Under the pieces are notes generated by a model, which worked only from the letters and a program-made list of their open reading frames with translations, had not been told where the DNA came from and made no database searches. DNA of 15,594 bases from JASLBX01 sp036373915 (GTDB lineage Bacteria; Actinomycetota; Actinomycetes; Jiangellales; Jiangellaceae), in NCBI GenBank assembly GCA_036373915.1, contig DASUUU010000066.1:1-15594 (forward strand). The letters run 5' to 3'. Shown here one piece after another: positions 7,202-15,014 of the stretch (position 1 is its first letter; each line of letters begins with the position of its first letter). A program made the position numbers and the translations under genes.

Positions 7202-8521
7202 CTAAAGCGTGGCCAACATGTTTCGCGCTTCGTCCAGCCGTTTCCGCTCGCGCTGTAGGAGTATGCGCCGATCGCTGGCTGTCTCCCGCTGCTCGGCTAG
7301 CCCCCTTCCGTCCAGAACGTCGAGTTCCAACTGCACCCAGTCCGAACAAGCTTCGAGCAGGGCTGGGCCCTCGCCCCGCCATGTCTCCGCCTGGCTTTCC
7401 AATTCGGTCAGCGTGGACCGGATCCGGGCCAGGTTGGTCCGGTACTCCTCCGCGAGAATCGTGTACGCGCGGTCGCTGACCGTCCCGGTCGCGTGGGCGC
7501 TCTCGAGTCGATTCAGATACGACTCGTACGCGTCCGCGCGTTCTCTGGTCTCCGCGAGTCGCCTGGCGAGTTCGGGCAGCATCACGTTTGCGGCCACCCG
7601 TATGCCGACGATGTTCACTTCGGCTGGCGAGCTCTGGCCGAGATGGGCGCGGATCTCTGCAATCTGGAGGTCCAGCAGAACTTCTAGCAGTGCGACTTGA
7701 TGGGAGAGCTGGTCGGTCTGTGTGGGCAGTTGCATGACCCGATCGCGGATGTCGACGAACGGCTGGAGTAACCACTCCCGCAGGTCGCCTGATTTCTCGA
7801 CAGTGCGAACTTGCGCCTCTTTGAACTTGCGTTGCAGTGATGAGAATCCGGACGTCCGTTCCCCGGCCTGGTCGTCGGCCTCGGACTCGTCGCCGAGTTT
7901 CGCCTGGAGGATGGCGTCCACGACGGCGCTCACCTGCGCCACCCGCGCAAGGACCTGCTTCCAGGCCTGGGTATGCCATCTGACGTCCCGGAGGATTGCG
8001 TAGTCTCCTTGCGCTTGCTGCGGGTCGATCTCGTTGCCCGCGGCACTGCCGTACCGTTGCGCAAGCTGACCCACGGTAGCGAGCTGCGACAGGTACCCCG
8101 TGAACTGCGCTGACGACGTGGCGACCAGGTCCGTCCAGCTGTTGAGCGGAGTGCCGGTCTGCTGTTTGACGTACTGGCCGGCGACACCCTTGACGGCGCG
8201 GATGGCGCCCGCGATCGGAAGGCCGATCATGCCGAAGCCGCTGAACTGCTGACCGCCTTCGGCGCCGTGGGTGATCACACCCAGAGCGTCGCCGAGAGAC
8301 TGCAGCGTGTCGGTGATGGTCCGGCAATCGGCACTGATGGTGTCGACGGTGCGCTGCATCACGGTGAACGTCGCCCGGACCGTCGTGATGGACGGAACGG
8401 TGAGCGCGTCCATGCGTTCAAGTGGCTCAATCAGCGAGTCGCCGGTATCAGCGTCGTCCGATGGTTCGAGCGTGATGTCGTGCGGACGATACTCGTCGCT
8501 TCCTGTGAGCTGGCCAACCAT
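7202..8521 (-). CDS. Uncharacterised helical, coiled-coil-rich protein, 439 aa
   Basis: I do not recognise a family. The protein is cytoplasmic-looking (no signal peptide) and almost entirely predicted helical. There is an acidic N-terminus (1-40) and a helix 45-85. A short glycine-rich hydrophobic stretch runs from about 94 to 115 (FSGFGMIGLPIAGA), followed by amphipathic helices 130-210, an acidic linker 210-222, and long coiled-coil-like helices 228-300 and 315-385. The C-terminal helix (408-437) is Arg/Glu-rich. The pattern of one small hydrophobic hairpin within long helices is shared by some alpha-pore-forming toxins and by membrane-scaffold proteins, but no conserved motif supports either. 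The start ATG at 8521 is chosen for the preceding GGGGGG; the frame is open to 8785, and ATG at 8668 (after GGTGGAGGG) would add 49 residues of atypical codon use. It stands alone between a convergent regulator gene and the zwf-like gene. Confidence 0.7.
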   Translation of the reverse strand: MVGQLTGSDEYRPHDITLEPSDDADTGDSLIEPLERMDALTVPSITTVRATFTVMQRTVDTISADCRTITDTLQSLGDALGVITHGAEGGQQFSGFGMIGLPIAGAIRAVKGVAGQYVKQQTGTPLNSWTDLVATSSAQFTGYLSQLATVGQLAQRYGSAAGNEIDPQQAQGDYAILRDVRWHTQAWKQVLARVAQVSAVVDAILQAKLGDESEADDQAGERTSGFSSLQRKFKEAQVRTVEKSGDLREWLLQPFVDIRDRVMQLPTQTDQLSHQVALLEVLLDLQIAEIRAHLGQSSPAEVNIVGIRVAANVMLPELARRLAETRERADAYESYLNRLESAHATGTVSDRAYTILAEEYRTNLARIRSTLTELESQAETWRGEGPALLEACSDWVQLELDVLDGRGLAEQRETASDRRILLQRERKRLDEARNMLATL

Positions 8522-8685
8522 GGTGGACCCCCCGACCTGTCGTCCTACCTGGTCTGAGACGTTTCCACAGCCGCTGATACCACGGAGCCGGTGATCCGGT
8601 TGACTGTGTTCGGTGACCGGAGCCCCCCGAGCAACCCGAGCAGCCGGAACACGCACATACAGTGGCATCCCTCCACCTGAATGCG
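8522..8685 (-). promoter_or_regulatory. Intergenic region upstream of the helical protein gene
   Basis: These 164 bases lie between the end of the zwf-like gene and the start of the helical protein, both on the minus strand, and should hold the latter's promoter unless it is read through. I see no convincing promoter by eye. A ribosome-site-like GGTGGAGGG precedes an in-frame ATG at 8668, leaving open a longer N-terminus. No terminator-like hairpin with a T-run follows the zwf-like stop. Confidence 0.35.
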
Positions 8686-10050
8686 CTAGCCAGGCGCTTC
8701 CGGTGGCGTCCCGCCGGCCGGGTACTCCTGCATGGGCGCACGCCCGGCTGACCAGGCCTCGGCGATGGGGTCGATGACGCGCCACGCCTCCTCGGCCTCG
8801 TCGCCGCGGATGAACAGGGTTGCGTCGCCCCGGAACATCTCGAGCAGCAGGTTGGCGTACGGGCTCTTCTGCGGCGGGGCGGCTTGCACCTCCAGATCGC
8901 GGGTCTCAAGTTGTCGATCAGGGCCGTTGAGCGTCGTGCTCAGCCGTACGTACGGCTCGAAGAGTCCTAGACGTAGCACGTTCTGCTCGACACCGGGCCA
9001 CCGGTCGAGCAGGTAACGCGGCAGCGGCCGGAAGTGGATCGTGACCTCGGCCGAGTCCGACGCCATGGCCTTACCCGACCGGAGCGTGAAGGGGACACCG
9101 GCCCACCGGCGGTTGGCAACGTCGAGCTTCACGGACGCGTACGTCTCGGTGTCGCGCCTCGGGTCGACGCCGGGCTCGTCGACGTAGGACGGCACCCGGC
9201 GCCCGCCGATCGTGCCGGCGGTGTAGCGGGCGCGGACCGTGTCCGTGCGCAGCCGGTCTGCAGTCGGCGTCGCAATGGCACGGAGCGCCTCGACCCTGTT
9301 CCCCCGAAACGAGTCGGCGTCGATGCGTGCGGGTTGCTCCATGAGTAGGAGTGCCATGACCTCCATATGGTGGCTCTGCACCATGTCCTTGAGGGCGCCG
9401 GTCTTGTCGTAGTACCCGGCCCGACCTTCCAGGGTCAGGGTCTCGAGCCAACTGATGTCGACGTGGGAGACATGGACCGAGTTCAGGACGGGCTCGAATA
9501 CCCGGTTGAGGAACCGCAGGGCCACAATGCGGCGCACGAGATCGTCGGACAGGAAGTGGTCGATCCGGAATATCGTCGGCTGCGCCAGTTGGGTGTGCAG
9601 GATCTCGTTGAGACGGCGTGCTGACGCGAGGTCGGTGCCGAACGGCTTCTCGATGGCGACCGCGTCTGAGGAACGCAGCCCGGTGGTCGCGATCGCCGGC
9701 AGCGCCGACTCGAGCAGGCCGGACGGCAACGCCAGGTAGACCAGCGTGTCTGCGTGCTCGGATCCGATGACCCGCGTGACGTCCGCGGCACTGGTCGCGT
9801 CGGCGGGCTGGTACGACAGCATCGCCAGGACGGAGTGGTGCGCGCTGCTCACTCTCGCGGCGTGCCTGCCCAGCGCAGTCCCGATGTGCTCGCGGAAGTC
9901 CTCAGTGGACCAATCCGTGTCGGCGGTGCCGACGATCGTCAGGCCGGGCGGTAGGAGCTCATCGACCGCCAGCTGCGCGATCGCCGGCATAAGCAGCCGA
10001 CTGGTGAGGTCGCCCGAGGCACCAAAGATGATCATTCGCTGGATCGTCAT
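8686..10050 (-). CDS. zwf: Glucose-6-phosphate 1-dehydrogenase homologue with altered substrate-site residues
   Basis: Cytoplasmic NAD(P)-dependent sugar oxidoreductase of the G6PD family, which normally oxidises glucose 6-phosphate to the lactone in the oxidative pentose phosphate pathway. It is 454 aa, shorter than the usual 480-510. Visible: Rossmann motif GASGDLT (10-16), EKPFG (134-138), active-site RIDHFL (162-167) with H165, KDMVQSH (221-227) ending in the second catalytic histidine H227, and LRSGKAM near 325. The canonical RIDHYLGKE is changed: Tyr becomes F166 and the Lys becomes D169. In characterised enzymes these residues contact the substrate phosphate. Substrate preference may therefore differ, for example toward an unphosphorylated or different sugar. 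It begins 6 bp after the GH15 gene with a GAGGTG ribosome site, so the two form an operon. The family call is secure; the exact reaction is not, and the symbol marks the family. Confidence 0.85.
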   Translation of the reverse strand: MTIQRMIIFGASGDLTSRLLMPAIAQLAVDELLPPGLTIVGTADTDWSTEDFREHIGTALGRHAARVSSAHHSVLAMLSYQPADATSAADVTRVIGSEHADTLVYLALPSGLLESALPAIATTGLRSSDAVAIEKPFGTDLASARRLNEILHTQLAQPTIFRIDHFLSDDLVRRIVALRFLNRVFEPVLNSVHVSHVDISWLETLTLEGRAGYYDKTGALKDMVQSHHMEVMALLLMEQPARIDADSFRGNRVEALRAIATPTADRLRTDTVRARYTAGTIGGRRVPSYVDEPGVDPRRDTETYASVKLDVANRRWAGVPFTLRSGKAMASDSAEVTIHFRPLPRYLLDRWPGVEQNVLRLGLFEPYVRLSTTLNGPDRQLETRDLEVQAAPPQKSPYANLLLEMFRGDATLFIRGDEAEEAWRVIDPIAEAWSAGRAPMQEYPAGGTPPEAPG

Positions 10051-10056
10051 GACACC

Positions 10057-11946
10057 TCAGGCGGCGAACCACTGTTCGCCGGGTAGCGCGCCGATCGTGT
10101 CGGCGCCGTGGTCTATCTGGTGGTCGAGGTTCATCGCGGCAGTGATGAGCGCCAGGTGGCTGAACGCTTGAGGGAAGTTGCCCAGATGCTCGCCCGTGGG
10201 CCCGATCTCCTCGGCGAACAGGCCGAGGTGGGCGTAGGTCAGCATCTTCTCGAAGGTCAGGCGCGCTTCGTCCACCCGGCCTGAGCGTGCGAGCGCGTCG
10301 ACGTACCAGAAGGTGCACATCGAGAACGTGCCCTCGGTGCCCCGCAGCCCGTCTGGTGATGCCTCCGGGTCGTATCGGTACACCAGGGTGTCGGAGACGA
10401 GCTCGTGGTCCATGGCGCGTAGCGTCGAGTGCCACATGGGGTCGCGCGGGGTGATGAACCCGACCAGAGGCATGTACAGCAGGGCCGCGTCGAGCACCGA
10501 CGTGTCGTAGTGCTGGACGAACGCTTCGCGCGCCGGGTTCCATGCGCGTTCCATGATCTGGTGGTAGATCCGGTCGCGTTCACGGGTCCAGCGAGCGACG
10601 TCGGCGGGTCGCGCGTGCGTGGCCGCCAGGCGCACCGCCCGGTCCAGGGCCACCCAGGACATCAGGCGACCGTAGGTGAAGTGCTTGCGACCACCCCGGG
10701 TCTCCCAGATCCCGTCCTCCGCCTGGTCCCAGTGCTCGCTCAGCCAGTTCACCATCCGCGCTATGTGCTGCCAGCCGCGGTGCGTTATCGGTACACCGTG
10801 TTCGTCGCCGAGCCGGATGGAGTCCAGCGCCTCTCCGTAGATGTCGAGTTGGAGCTGATCGTAGGCGCCGTTGCCGATTCGGACCGGCCGGGATCCGCGC
10901 CAGCCCTCGAGGTGGTCGAGCGTCTCCTCGGTGAGATCCGAGGAGCCGTCCACCCGATACATGATCTTCAGGGGTGATTGCGTGGGGCCTTCTGCCTCGC
11001 CAGCGGCCTCGTCGACCCGGTCGCCCAACCACTGGAGGAAGGCGGTCGCTTCGTCGGTATAGCCGAGCCCTAGCAGCGCGTAGACCGAGAATGACCCGTC
11101 GCGGACCCAGGTGTAGCGGTAGTCCCAGTTTCGCTCGCCCCCCGGCTGCTCGGGCAGTCCGGCAGTCGGTGCGGCTATCAGTGCTCCGGTGGGATGGTAG
11201 GTGAGCAGTTTGAGGGTTATGGCTGACCGCTCGACGTGCTCGCGCCATCGGCCCCGGTAGTGGGATCGTGCCACCCAGCCACGCCAGAAATCCCGCGTCT
11301 GTTGGAGCAGCGCGACGACCTCCTCCCGGGTCACGTTCCGCGGCGGCCCCTGTGGCGAGGACTCCAGCACGACGCCGCCGACATCGCCCTCCGACGCGGT
11401 GAACACGGTACGGACGCCCGCCTTGTACCGCGTGAGCTGCGCGCGCTTGGCCGGCTCGAACTCCGGCCGGCTCACCGGGTTGAGAGCCAACTCCAGCCCA
11501 TCGTCCCCCAGGAACCGGACACCGTGTTCGGTGAGCTCGGTGACATGGTCGCGGCGGCCGTAGTCGAAGCGAGGCTGGCACTCGACCACGAAGCGCATCT
11601 GACCGCGGACCACGCGCACCAGCCGTACCAGCCGATGCCGATCGGTCGCGCCACCTTGAAGCACCGGCATGAAGTCCATCACTTCACCCACGCCGTCCGG
11701 GGTGAGGAACCGAGTGATCAGAATCGCGGTGCCCGGCAGGTACAGCTGTTTGCTCACCCATTCACTCAGATCAGGAGTGACTCGGAAGTGACCACCGCGG
11801 TCGCGGTCCAGCAGCGAGGCGAACACGCTGGGGGAGTCGAAGCGGGGACAGCAGAACCAGTCGATCGTGCCGTCGGCCGCGACGAGCGCGCTGGTCTGCA
11901 GGTCGCCGATGAGCCCGTGTTCACCGATCGGCGGATAGGCGCCCAT
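10057..11946 (-). CDS. Glycoside hydrolase family 15 protein (trehalase/glucoamylase-like)
   Basis: Predicted alpha-glucosidase of 629 aa that would release glucose from trehalose or related alpha-glucosides. It has no signal peptide, so it acts in the cytoplasm. The N-terminal beta-sandwich region (1-230) carries the typical start YPPIGEHGLIGDLQTSALV and GTIDWFCCPRFDSPSVFASL segments. The (alpha/alpha)6 barrel follows, with NWDYRYTWVRDGSF (273-286), RIGNGAYDQLQLDIYGE (356-372), GIWETRGG (412-419, E415 a candidate general acid) and LFAEEIGPTGEHLGNFPQ (576-593, E579 or E580 a candidate base). This motif set matches the bacterial GH15 branch that includes mycobacterial trehalases, though not all members are proven trehalases. 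It leads a two-gene operon with the zwf-like gene. The start ATG at 11946 has only a weak GTAGG ribosome site, but the protein begins exactly at the conserved N-terminus. Confidence 0.92.
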   Translation of the reverse strand: MGAYPPIGEHGLIGDLQTSALVAADGTIDWFCCPRFDSPSVFASLLDRDRGGHFRVTPDLSEWVSKQLYLPGTAILITRFLTPDGVGEVMDFMPVLQGGATDRHRLVRLVRVVRGQMRFVVECQPRFDYGRRDHVTELTEHGVRFLGDDGLELALNPVSRPEFEPAKRAQLTRYKAGVRTVFTASEGDVGGVVLESSPQGPPRNVTREEVVALLQQTRDFWRGWVARSHYRGRWREHVERSAITLKLLTYHPTGALIAAPTAGLPEQPGGERNWDYRYTWVRDGSFSVYALLGLGYTDEATAFLQWLGDRVDEAAGEAEGPTQSPLKIMYRVDGSSDLTEETLDHLEGWRGSRPVRIGNGAYDQLQLDIYGEALDSIRLGDEHGVPITHRGWQHIARMVNWLSEHWDQAEDGIWETRGGRKHFTYGRLMSWVALDRAVRLAATHARPADVARWTRERDRIYHQIMERAWNPAREAFVQHYDTSVLDAALLYMPLVGFITPRDPMWHSTLRAMDHELVSDTLVYRYDPEASPDGLRGTEGTFSMCTFWYVDALARSGRVDEARLTFEKMLTYAHLGLFAEEIGPTGEHLGNFPQAFSHLALITAAMNLDHQIDHGADTIGALPGEQWFAA

Positions 11947-12144
11947 CTGTCAAAGCCTACGGTGCCGCCGCTACGGTCCACCGTGGTTTCCCTACACGCC
12001 GCGAGGGTTCCACATTGGCGGCCTAGGAGAAGCCGGGGGTCTAGCTTCACTCGTGGCCGGGTGCTTTCCGTGCCGAGCCGTGGTACGTGTCGGCGGGGTA
12101 GCGCTTCTCGTTAGCGTCGCGACGATCACACTGCACTCGAGCGC
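11947..12144 (-). promoter_or_regulatory. Intergenic region upstream of the GH15-zwf operon
   Basis: This 198-bp stretch lies between the end of the amidohydrolase operon and the GH15 start, both on the minus strand. It should contain the GH15 promoter. An inverted repeat, ACGGTG (11959-11964) with CACCGT (11979-11984), sits just upstream of the start with a further ACGGT at 11973-11977, a possible operator. A TTGACA on the minus strand (11948-11953) is only one base from the ATG and cannot be that gene's -35. No ORF with coding character is seen here. Confidence 0.4.
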
Positions 12145-12154
12145 TCACCGCTCG
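12138..12154 (-). terminator. Candidate hairpin at the end of the racemase-flavoprotein-amidohydrolase operon
   Basis: On the minus strand CGAGCG (12154-12149) can pair with CGCTCG (12143-12138) around a five-base loop that contains the TGA stop of the amidohydrolase gene. The stem is all strong pairs but short, and no T-run follows, so a terminator is possible but unproven. Confidence 0.3.
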
Positions 12155-13629
12155 GCGGCTCCGGCAGGACGGGTCGGTCGGGACAGGTAGCGGCCGGCGG
12201 GATCACCGACCACGATGCCGTCCCGGAGGATCTGCCGGCCCCGCAGGTAGGTGTGACGCACCTTGCCGGTGAGCTCCATGCCCTCGAACGGCGTGTACTC
12301 CTGCGCCGAGAAGGAGTCCTCCGCCCGCACTACGAACGACGCGTCCGGGTCGACGAGCGCCACATCGGCGTCGTAACCAGCGGCGATGGTGCCCTTGTTC
12401 CACAGCCCGTACCGTTGCGCCGGGTTCCAGCTGGCCAGCTCGGCGATCCGGCCGTGCGAGACACCCCGGCGAAGGCCCTCGGTGAGCAGGCCCGACAGCA
12501 GGAACTCGGTGCCGCCGAAGCCGGACTTGGCCAGGAACACGTCGTCGGCCGGGTCGCCGAACTTGTCCTCGGCTCGGCAGCAGGCGTGGTCGGAGACCAC
12601 CCAGTCGACGGTGCCGTCGGCGATGGCCTCCCAGAGCGCCTCGACGTCGGACCGAGGCCGGATCGGCGGGTTGACCTTGCCGCCGATTCCGGCTGCGGTG
12701 TCGATGTCGGCGATCAGGTGGCCGATCGTGACCTCGCGGCGGAAGTCGACGTGCGGGAAGGCAACGGCCATCCGGCGCGCCGCGTCGATCGCCTTGGCCG
12801 AGGACAAGTGCAGCAGGTTGATCGCCGGCAACTGGGTCTCGTGCGCGAGGTAGGACGCGATGGTGATGGCCAGCCCTTCGGAGTGGGGCGGGCGGGACGC
12901 GTGGTACGCCGCCAGCCCGGACAGCTCGCCGGCCTGCTCGACCATCGCGGTGTAGGCGGTCATGATCTCGGCCGTCTCGCAATGCAGCGACAGGCTAATG
13001 GCGTCCGCGATGTCTGGATGCCGCTCGCGGGTGGCCTGTAGGCCGCGCATGACGAACTCGAAATGGGCGAAGTCGTACGACTCTCCCTCCGGCGTCATGA
13101 GGAACTTCGACTGGTCGGCCGAGCGGCCGTGCAGCCCGTGGCCGCCGTAGAACATGAAGATCTTGAAGGACGTGACGCCGAACTTGTCCACGAGCAGGTC
13201 GAGCTCGTCGATGTGCGAGCGCTGCATGGGCGCGACGTGGAACGCGTAGTCGACGAACGCCCGGGAACCGGCCCGCTCGAGCACCTCGGGCATGAACTCC
13301 TCGTACGGCCCACCCTTGTTCAGGTAGTACTGGCCGGTCCGGATGTACGTGATCCCGGTCGTCACCCCGCCCTGCGCGGCCGCCCGGCTTTCGGTGTCGG
13401 CATCGGTCTCAAGCGGGTTGTAGATGCCCCAGTGCTGGTGCGAGTCCACCACGCCGGGAAAGGCGAGCAGTCCTGAAGCGTCGACGACCTCGAACGCGTC
13501 GGCCGGATCGAGCCGCGGCTCGACGGCGGCGAACGTCTCGCCCATGATGCCGATGTCGAGCCGCTCCGGCTGGTCCACTCCGGGGCGGACCACCTGGGCG
13601 TTGGTGATGAGCAGGTCGTACCGGGTCAT
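12145..13629 (-). CDS. Cyclic amidohydrolase, hydantoinase/dihydropyrimidinase/allantoinase class
   Basis: Cytoplasmic binuclear metal hydrolase of 494 aa that opens a cyclic amide ring. The metal ligands expected of this amidohydrolase class are all visible: HQH (H64, H66) in VDSHQHWG, the carboxylatable lysine K156 in SFKIFMF, H216 in LHCE, H274 in LLHLSS, and D347 in VSDHACC. The N-terminal small beta domain (YDLLITNAQVVRPG) and its C-terminal return (DADVALVDPDASFVV, LTGKVRHTYLRGR) are typical. The more usual DxHvHf form of the first motif is DSHQHWG here. It is the last gene of a minus-strand operon: its ATG at 13629 overlaps the flavoprotein stop (ATGA). With a hydantoin-type racemase upstream, a hydantoin or related five- or six-membered cyclic ureide or imide is the likely substrate. 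Hydantoinase, dihydropyrimidinase, allantoinase and dihydroorotase cannot be separated by eye. Confidence 0.88.
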   Translation of the reverse strand: MTRYDLLITNAQVVRPGVDQPERLDIGIMGETFAAVEPRLDPADAFEVVDASGLLAFPGVVDSHQHWGIYNPLETDADTESRAAAQGGVTTGITYIRTGQYYLNKGGPYEEFMPEVLERAGSRAFVDYAFHVAPMQRSHIDELDLLVDKFGVTSFKIFMFYGGHGLHGRSADQSKFLMTPEGESYDFAHFEFVMRGLQATRERHPDIADAISLSLHCETAEIMTAYTAMVEQAGELSGLAAYHASRPPHSEGLAITIASYLAHETQLPAINLLHLSSAKAIDAARRMAVAFPHVDFRREVTIGHLIADIDTAAGIGGKVNPPIRPRSDVEALWEAIADGTVDWVVSDHACCRAEDKFGDPADDVFLAKSGFGGTEFLLSGLLTEGLRRGVSHGRIAELASWNPAQRYGLWNKGTIAAGYDADVALVDPDASFVVRAEDSFSAQEYTPFEGMELTGKVRHTYLRGRQILRDGIVVGDPAGRYLSRPTRPAGAAER

Positions 13630-15014
13630 GACGGATCAGTCTCCTGAGTGTTGTAGCGATTGTTTCCGGCGTGCCAACCGGCCAGGTACCCGAGGCCGAG
13701 CGCCGCGAGCAGGCCGTTGCCGGCGAGATACCCGTCCGCGCCGTGCCCGGACATCCCGACGGCCGCGCCGCCGGCGGCGTACAGGCCGGGGATCGGGACG
13801 CCGCGACGCAGGACGCGGGCGTGGGCGTCCACGGCCAGCCCGCCCTGGGTGTGGAACAGCGCGCCGGTGACCTTGACCACCGCGTACGGCGGTTCCAGCG
13901 GCCGCTCCCAGTGGGACGTTCGCCCGAACGGATCCGTCGCCTGACCGGTGGCGGCGGCCTCGGCGGCGGCAAGGGTCGACGCCACCCGGTCCGGCGGCGC
14001 GCCGATGGTGGCGGCCACAGCGGCGACGTCGTCGGCCCACCGGATGGCGCCATACTCGACCAGGTCGCGGAAGTCGGCGAACGGCAGGCACGCGTCGTGG
14101 ATCCGCCGGTCGAAGACCATCCAGCCGAAACCGCCGGGCTGGGCGACTACCTTGGCACCGAATTCGGAGTAGCCGGTCGTCTCGTCGCCGAACCGCTCGC
14201 CGGCGCTGTTCAGCAGCACCCCGCCGTGCATGACGGTGGCCCAGGTCAGCAGCACGCCGTGCGGGATCGCCAGCGAGCCGGGCCCCTGGTAGGCGTCCAG
14301 CCCGAGCAGGTCGGCGCCGATCTGCTCGCCGATGCGCAGCGCGTCGCCGCGGCAGCCGTCCCCACCGTGGTAGACACCGTCGGCGATCTCCGGCAGGTAG
14401 GCGCGCACCAGGCCAGGATCGGCGCCGAAGCCGCCACTCGCGAGCACGACGTGCTTGGCCGTGACGTCGTCCCGGCCGCCGTCGGGTGTGGCGAGCACCG
14501 CCCCGGTCACCCGGTCGCCGAACGTGATCAACCGGTCGAGCCGCAGCGGGCTGCTGAGCGTTATGGCGTCCACCGACGACGCAGCGGCGCGCAGGTGCTT
14601 GAGCAGCGTCCGTCCCGCCCGGTCCGGCACCGCGTGGCAGCGGTGCACCGAATGCCCGGGGTACTCGAAGTCGGTGACGAGCTCCAGCGGGACGCCGCAG
14701 TGGTCATGCAGCCAGGCGACGAGTTCGGGGGCGACGTCGGTGAGCGCCGTCATGACGGTGACGTCGGCCGCGCCCTTCGTCTTGCGGCGGACGTCGTCGC
14801 GGAAGCGCTCGGGGGAGTCCTCGATGCCCGCCGCCCGCTGCCAGCGGCTGCCGCCGGCCGGGATCATCGACGTGCTCATCGCAGTGTTCGACCCGGCGGG
14901 GTAGGACTCGCTGGCGTCGATGAGCACGACCTCGCTGCCTGCCTCGGCGGCGGACAGCGCGGCGGCCAGGCCGGCGGCACCGGCGCCGGCGACGAGGACG
15001 TCGACGTCGGTCAT
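13626..15014 (-). CDS. FAD-dependent oxidoreductase, fumarate reductase/succinate dehydrogenase flavoprotein-like
   Basis: Soluble flavoprotein of 462 aa. The N-terminal FAD-binding motif GAGAAG (10-15) is followed by the acidic ribose-binding D33 in VVLIDAS and by GSNTAMSTSMIPAGGS (41-56), typical of FAD_binding_2 proteins. ASGGFGAD (in the 190s) and the C-terminal GLYAAGGAAVGMSGHGADGY with LAGNGLLAALGLG complete the FAD domain. The GHSVHRCHAVPDRAG segment (120-134) has the His/Arg-rich character of the substrate-capping region. The family reduces or dehydrogenates unsaturated or saturated acids, steroids and similar compounds; the substrate is unknown. No signal peptide, haem motif or FMN domain is present. 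Both ends overlap neighbours by ATGA (start with the racemase, end with the amidohydrolase), so the three are translationally coupled and probably act in one pathway. Confidence 0.87.
   Translation of the reverse strand: MTDVDVLVAGAGAAGLAAALSAAEAGSEVVLIDASESYPAGSNTAMSTSMIPAGGSRWQRAAGIEDSPERFRDDVRRKTKGAADVTVMTALTDVAPELVAWLHDHCGVPLELVTDFEYPGHSVHRCHAVPDRAGRTLLKHLRAAASSVDAITLSSPLRLDRLITFGDRVTGAVLATPDGGRDDVTAKHVVLASGGFGADPGLVRAYLPEIADGVYHGGDGCRGDALRIGEQIGADLLGLDAYQGPGSLAIPHGVLLTWATVMHGGVLLNSAGERFGDETTGYSEFGAKVVAQPGGFGWMVFDRRIHDACLPFADFRDLVEYGAIRWADDVAAVAATIGAPPDRVASTLAAAEAAATGQATDPFGRTSHWERPLEPPYAVVKVTGALFHTQGGLAVDAHARVLRRGVPIPGLYAAGGAAVGMSGHGADGYLAGNGLLAALGLGYLAGWHAGNNRYNTQETDPS

Noticed and set aside
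8522..8785. Longer N-terminus for the helical protein
   Set aside because: The extension overlaps the zwf-like gene and uses codons unlike the body of the protein. A start at 8668 remains possible but is less likely than 8521.
11948..11953. TTGACA on the minus strand as a -35 box
   Set aside because: It lies one base from the GH15 start codon, so it cannot serve that gene, and no -10 element fits downstream for another gene.
11236..12114. 292-aa plus-strand open frame opposite the GH15 gene and its upstream region
   Set aside because: It is antisense to conserved GH15 coding sequence, has no motif and no convincing ribosome site.
12253..13041. 262-aa plus-strand open frame opposite the amidohydrolase
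   Set aside because: It is antisense to a gene with a full set of catalytic residues; the composition is Arg/Gly/Asp/Val-rich shadow translation.
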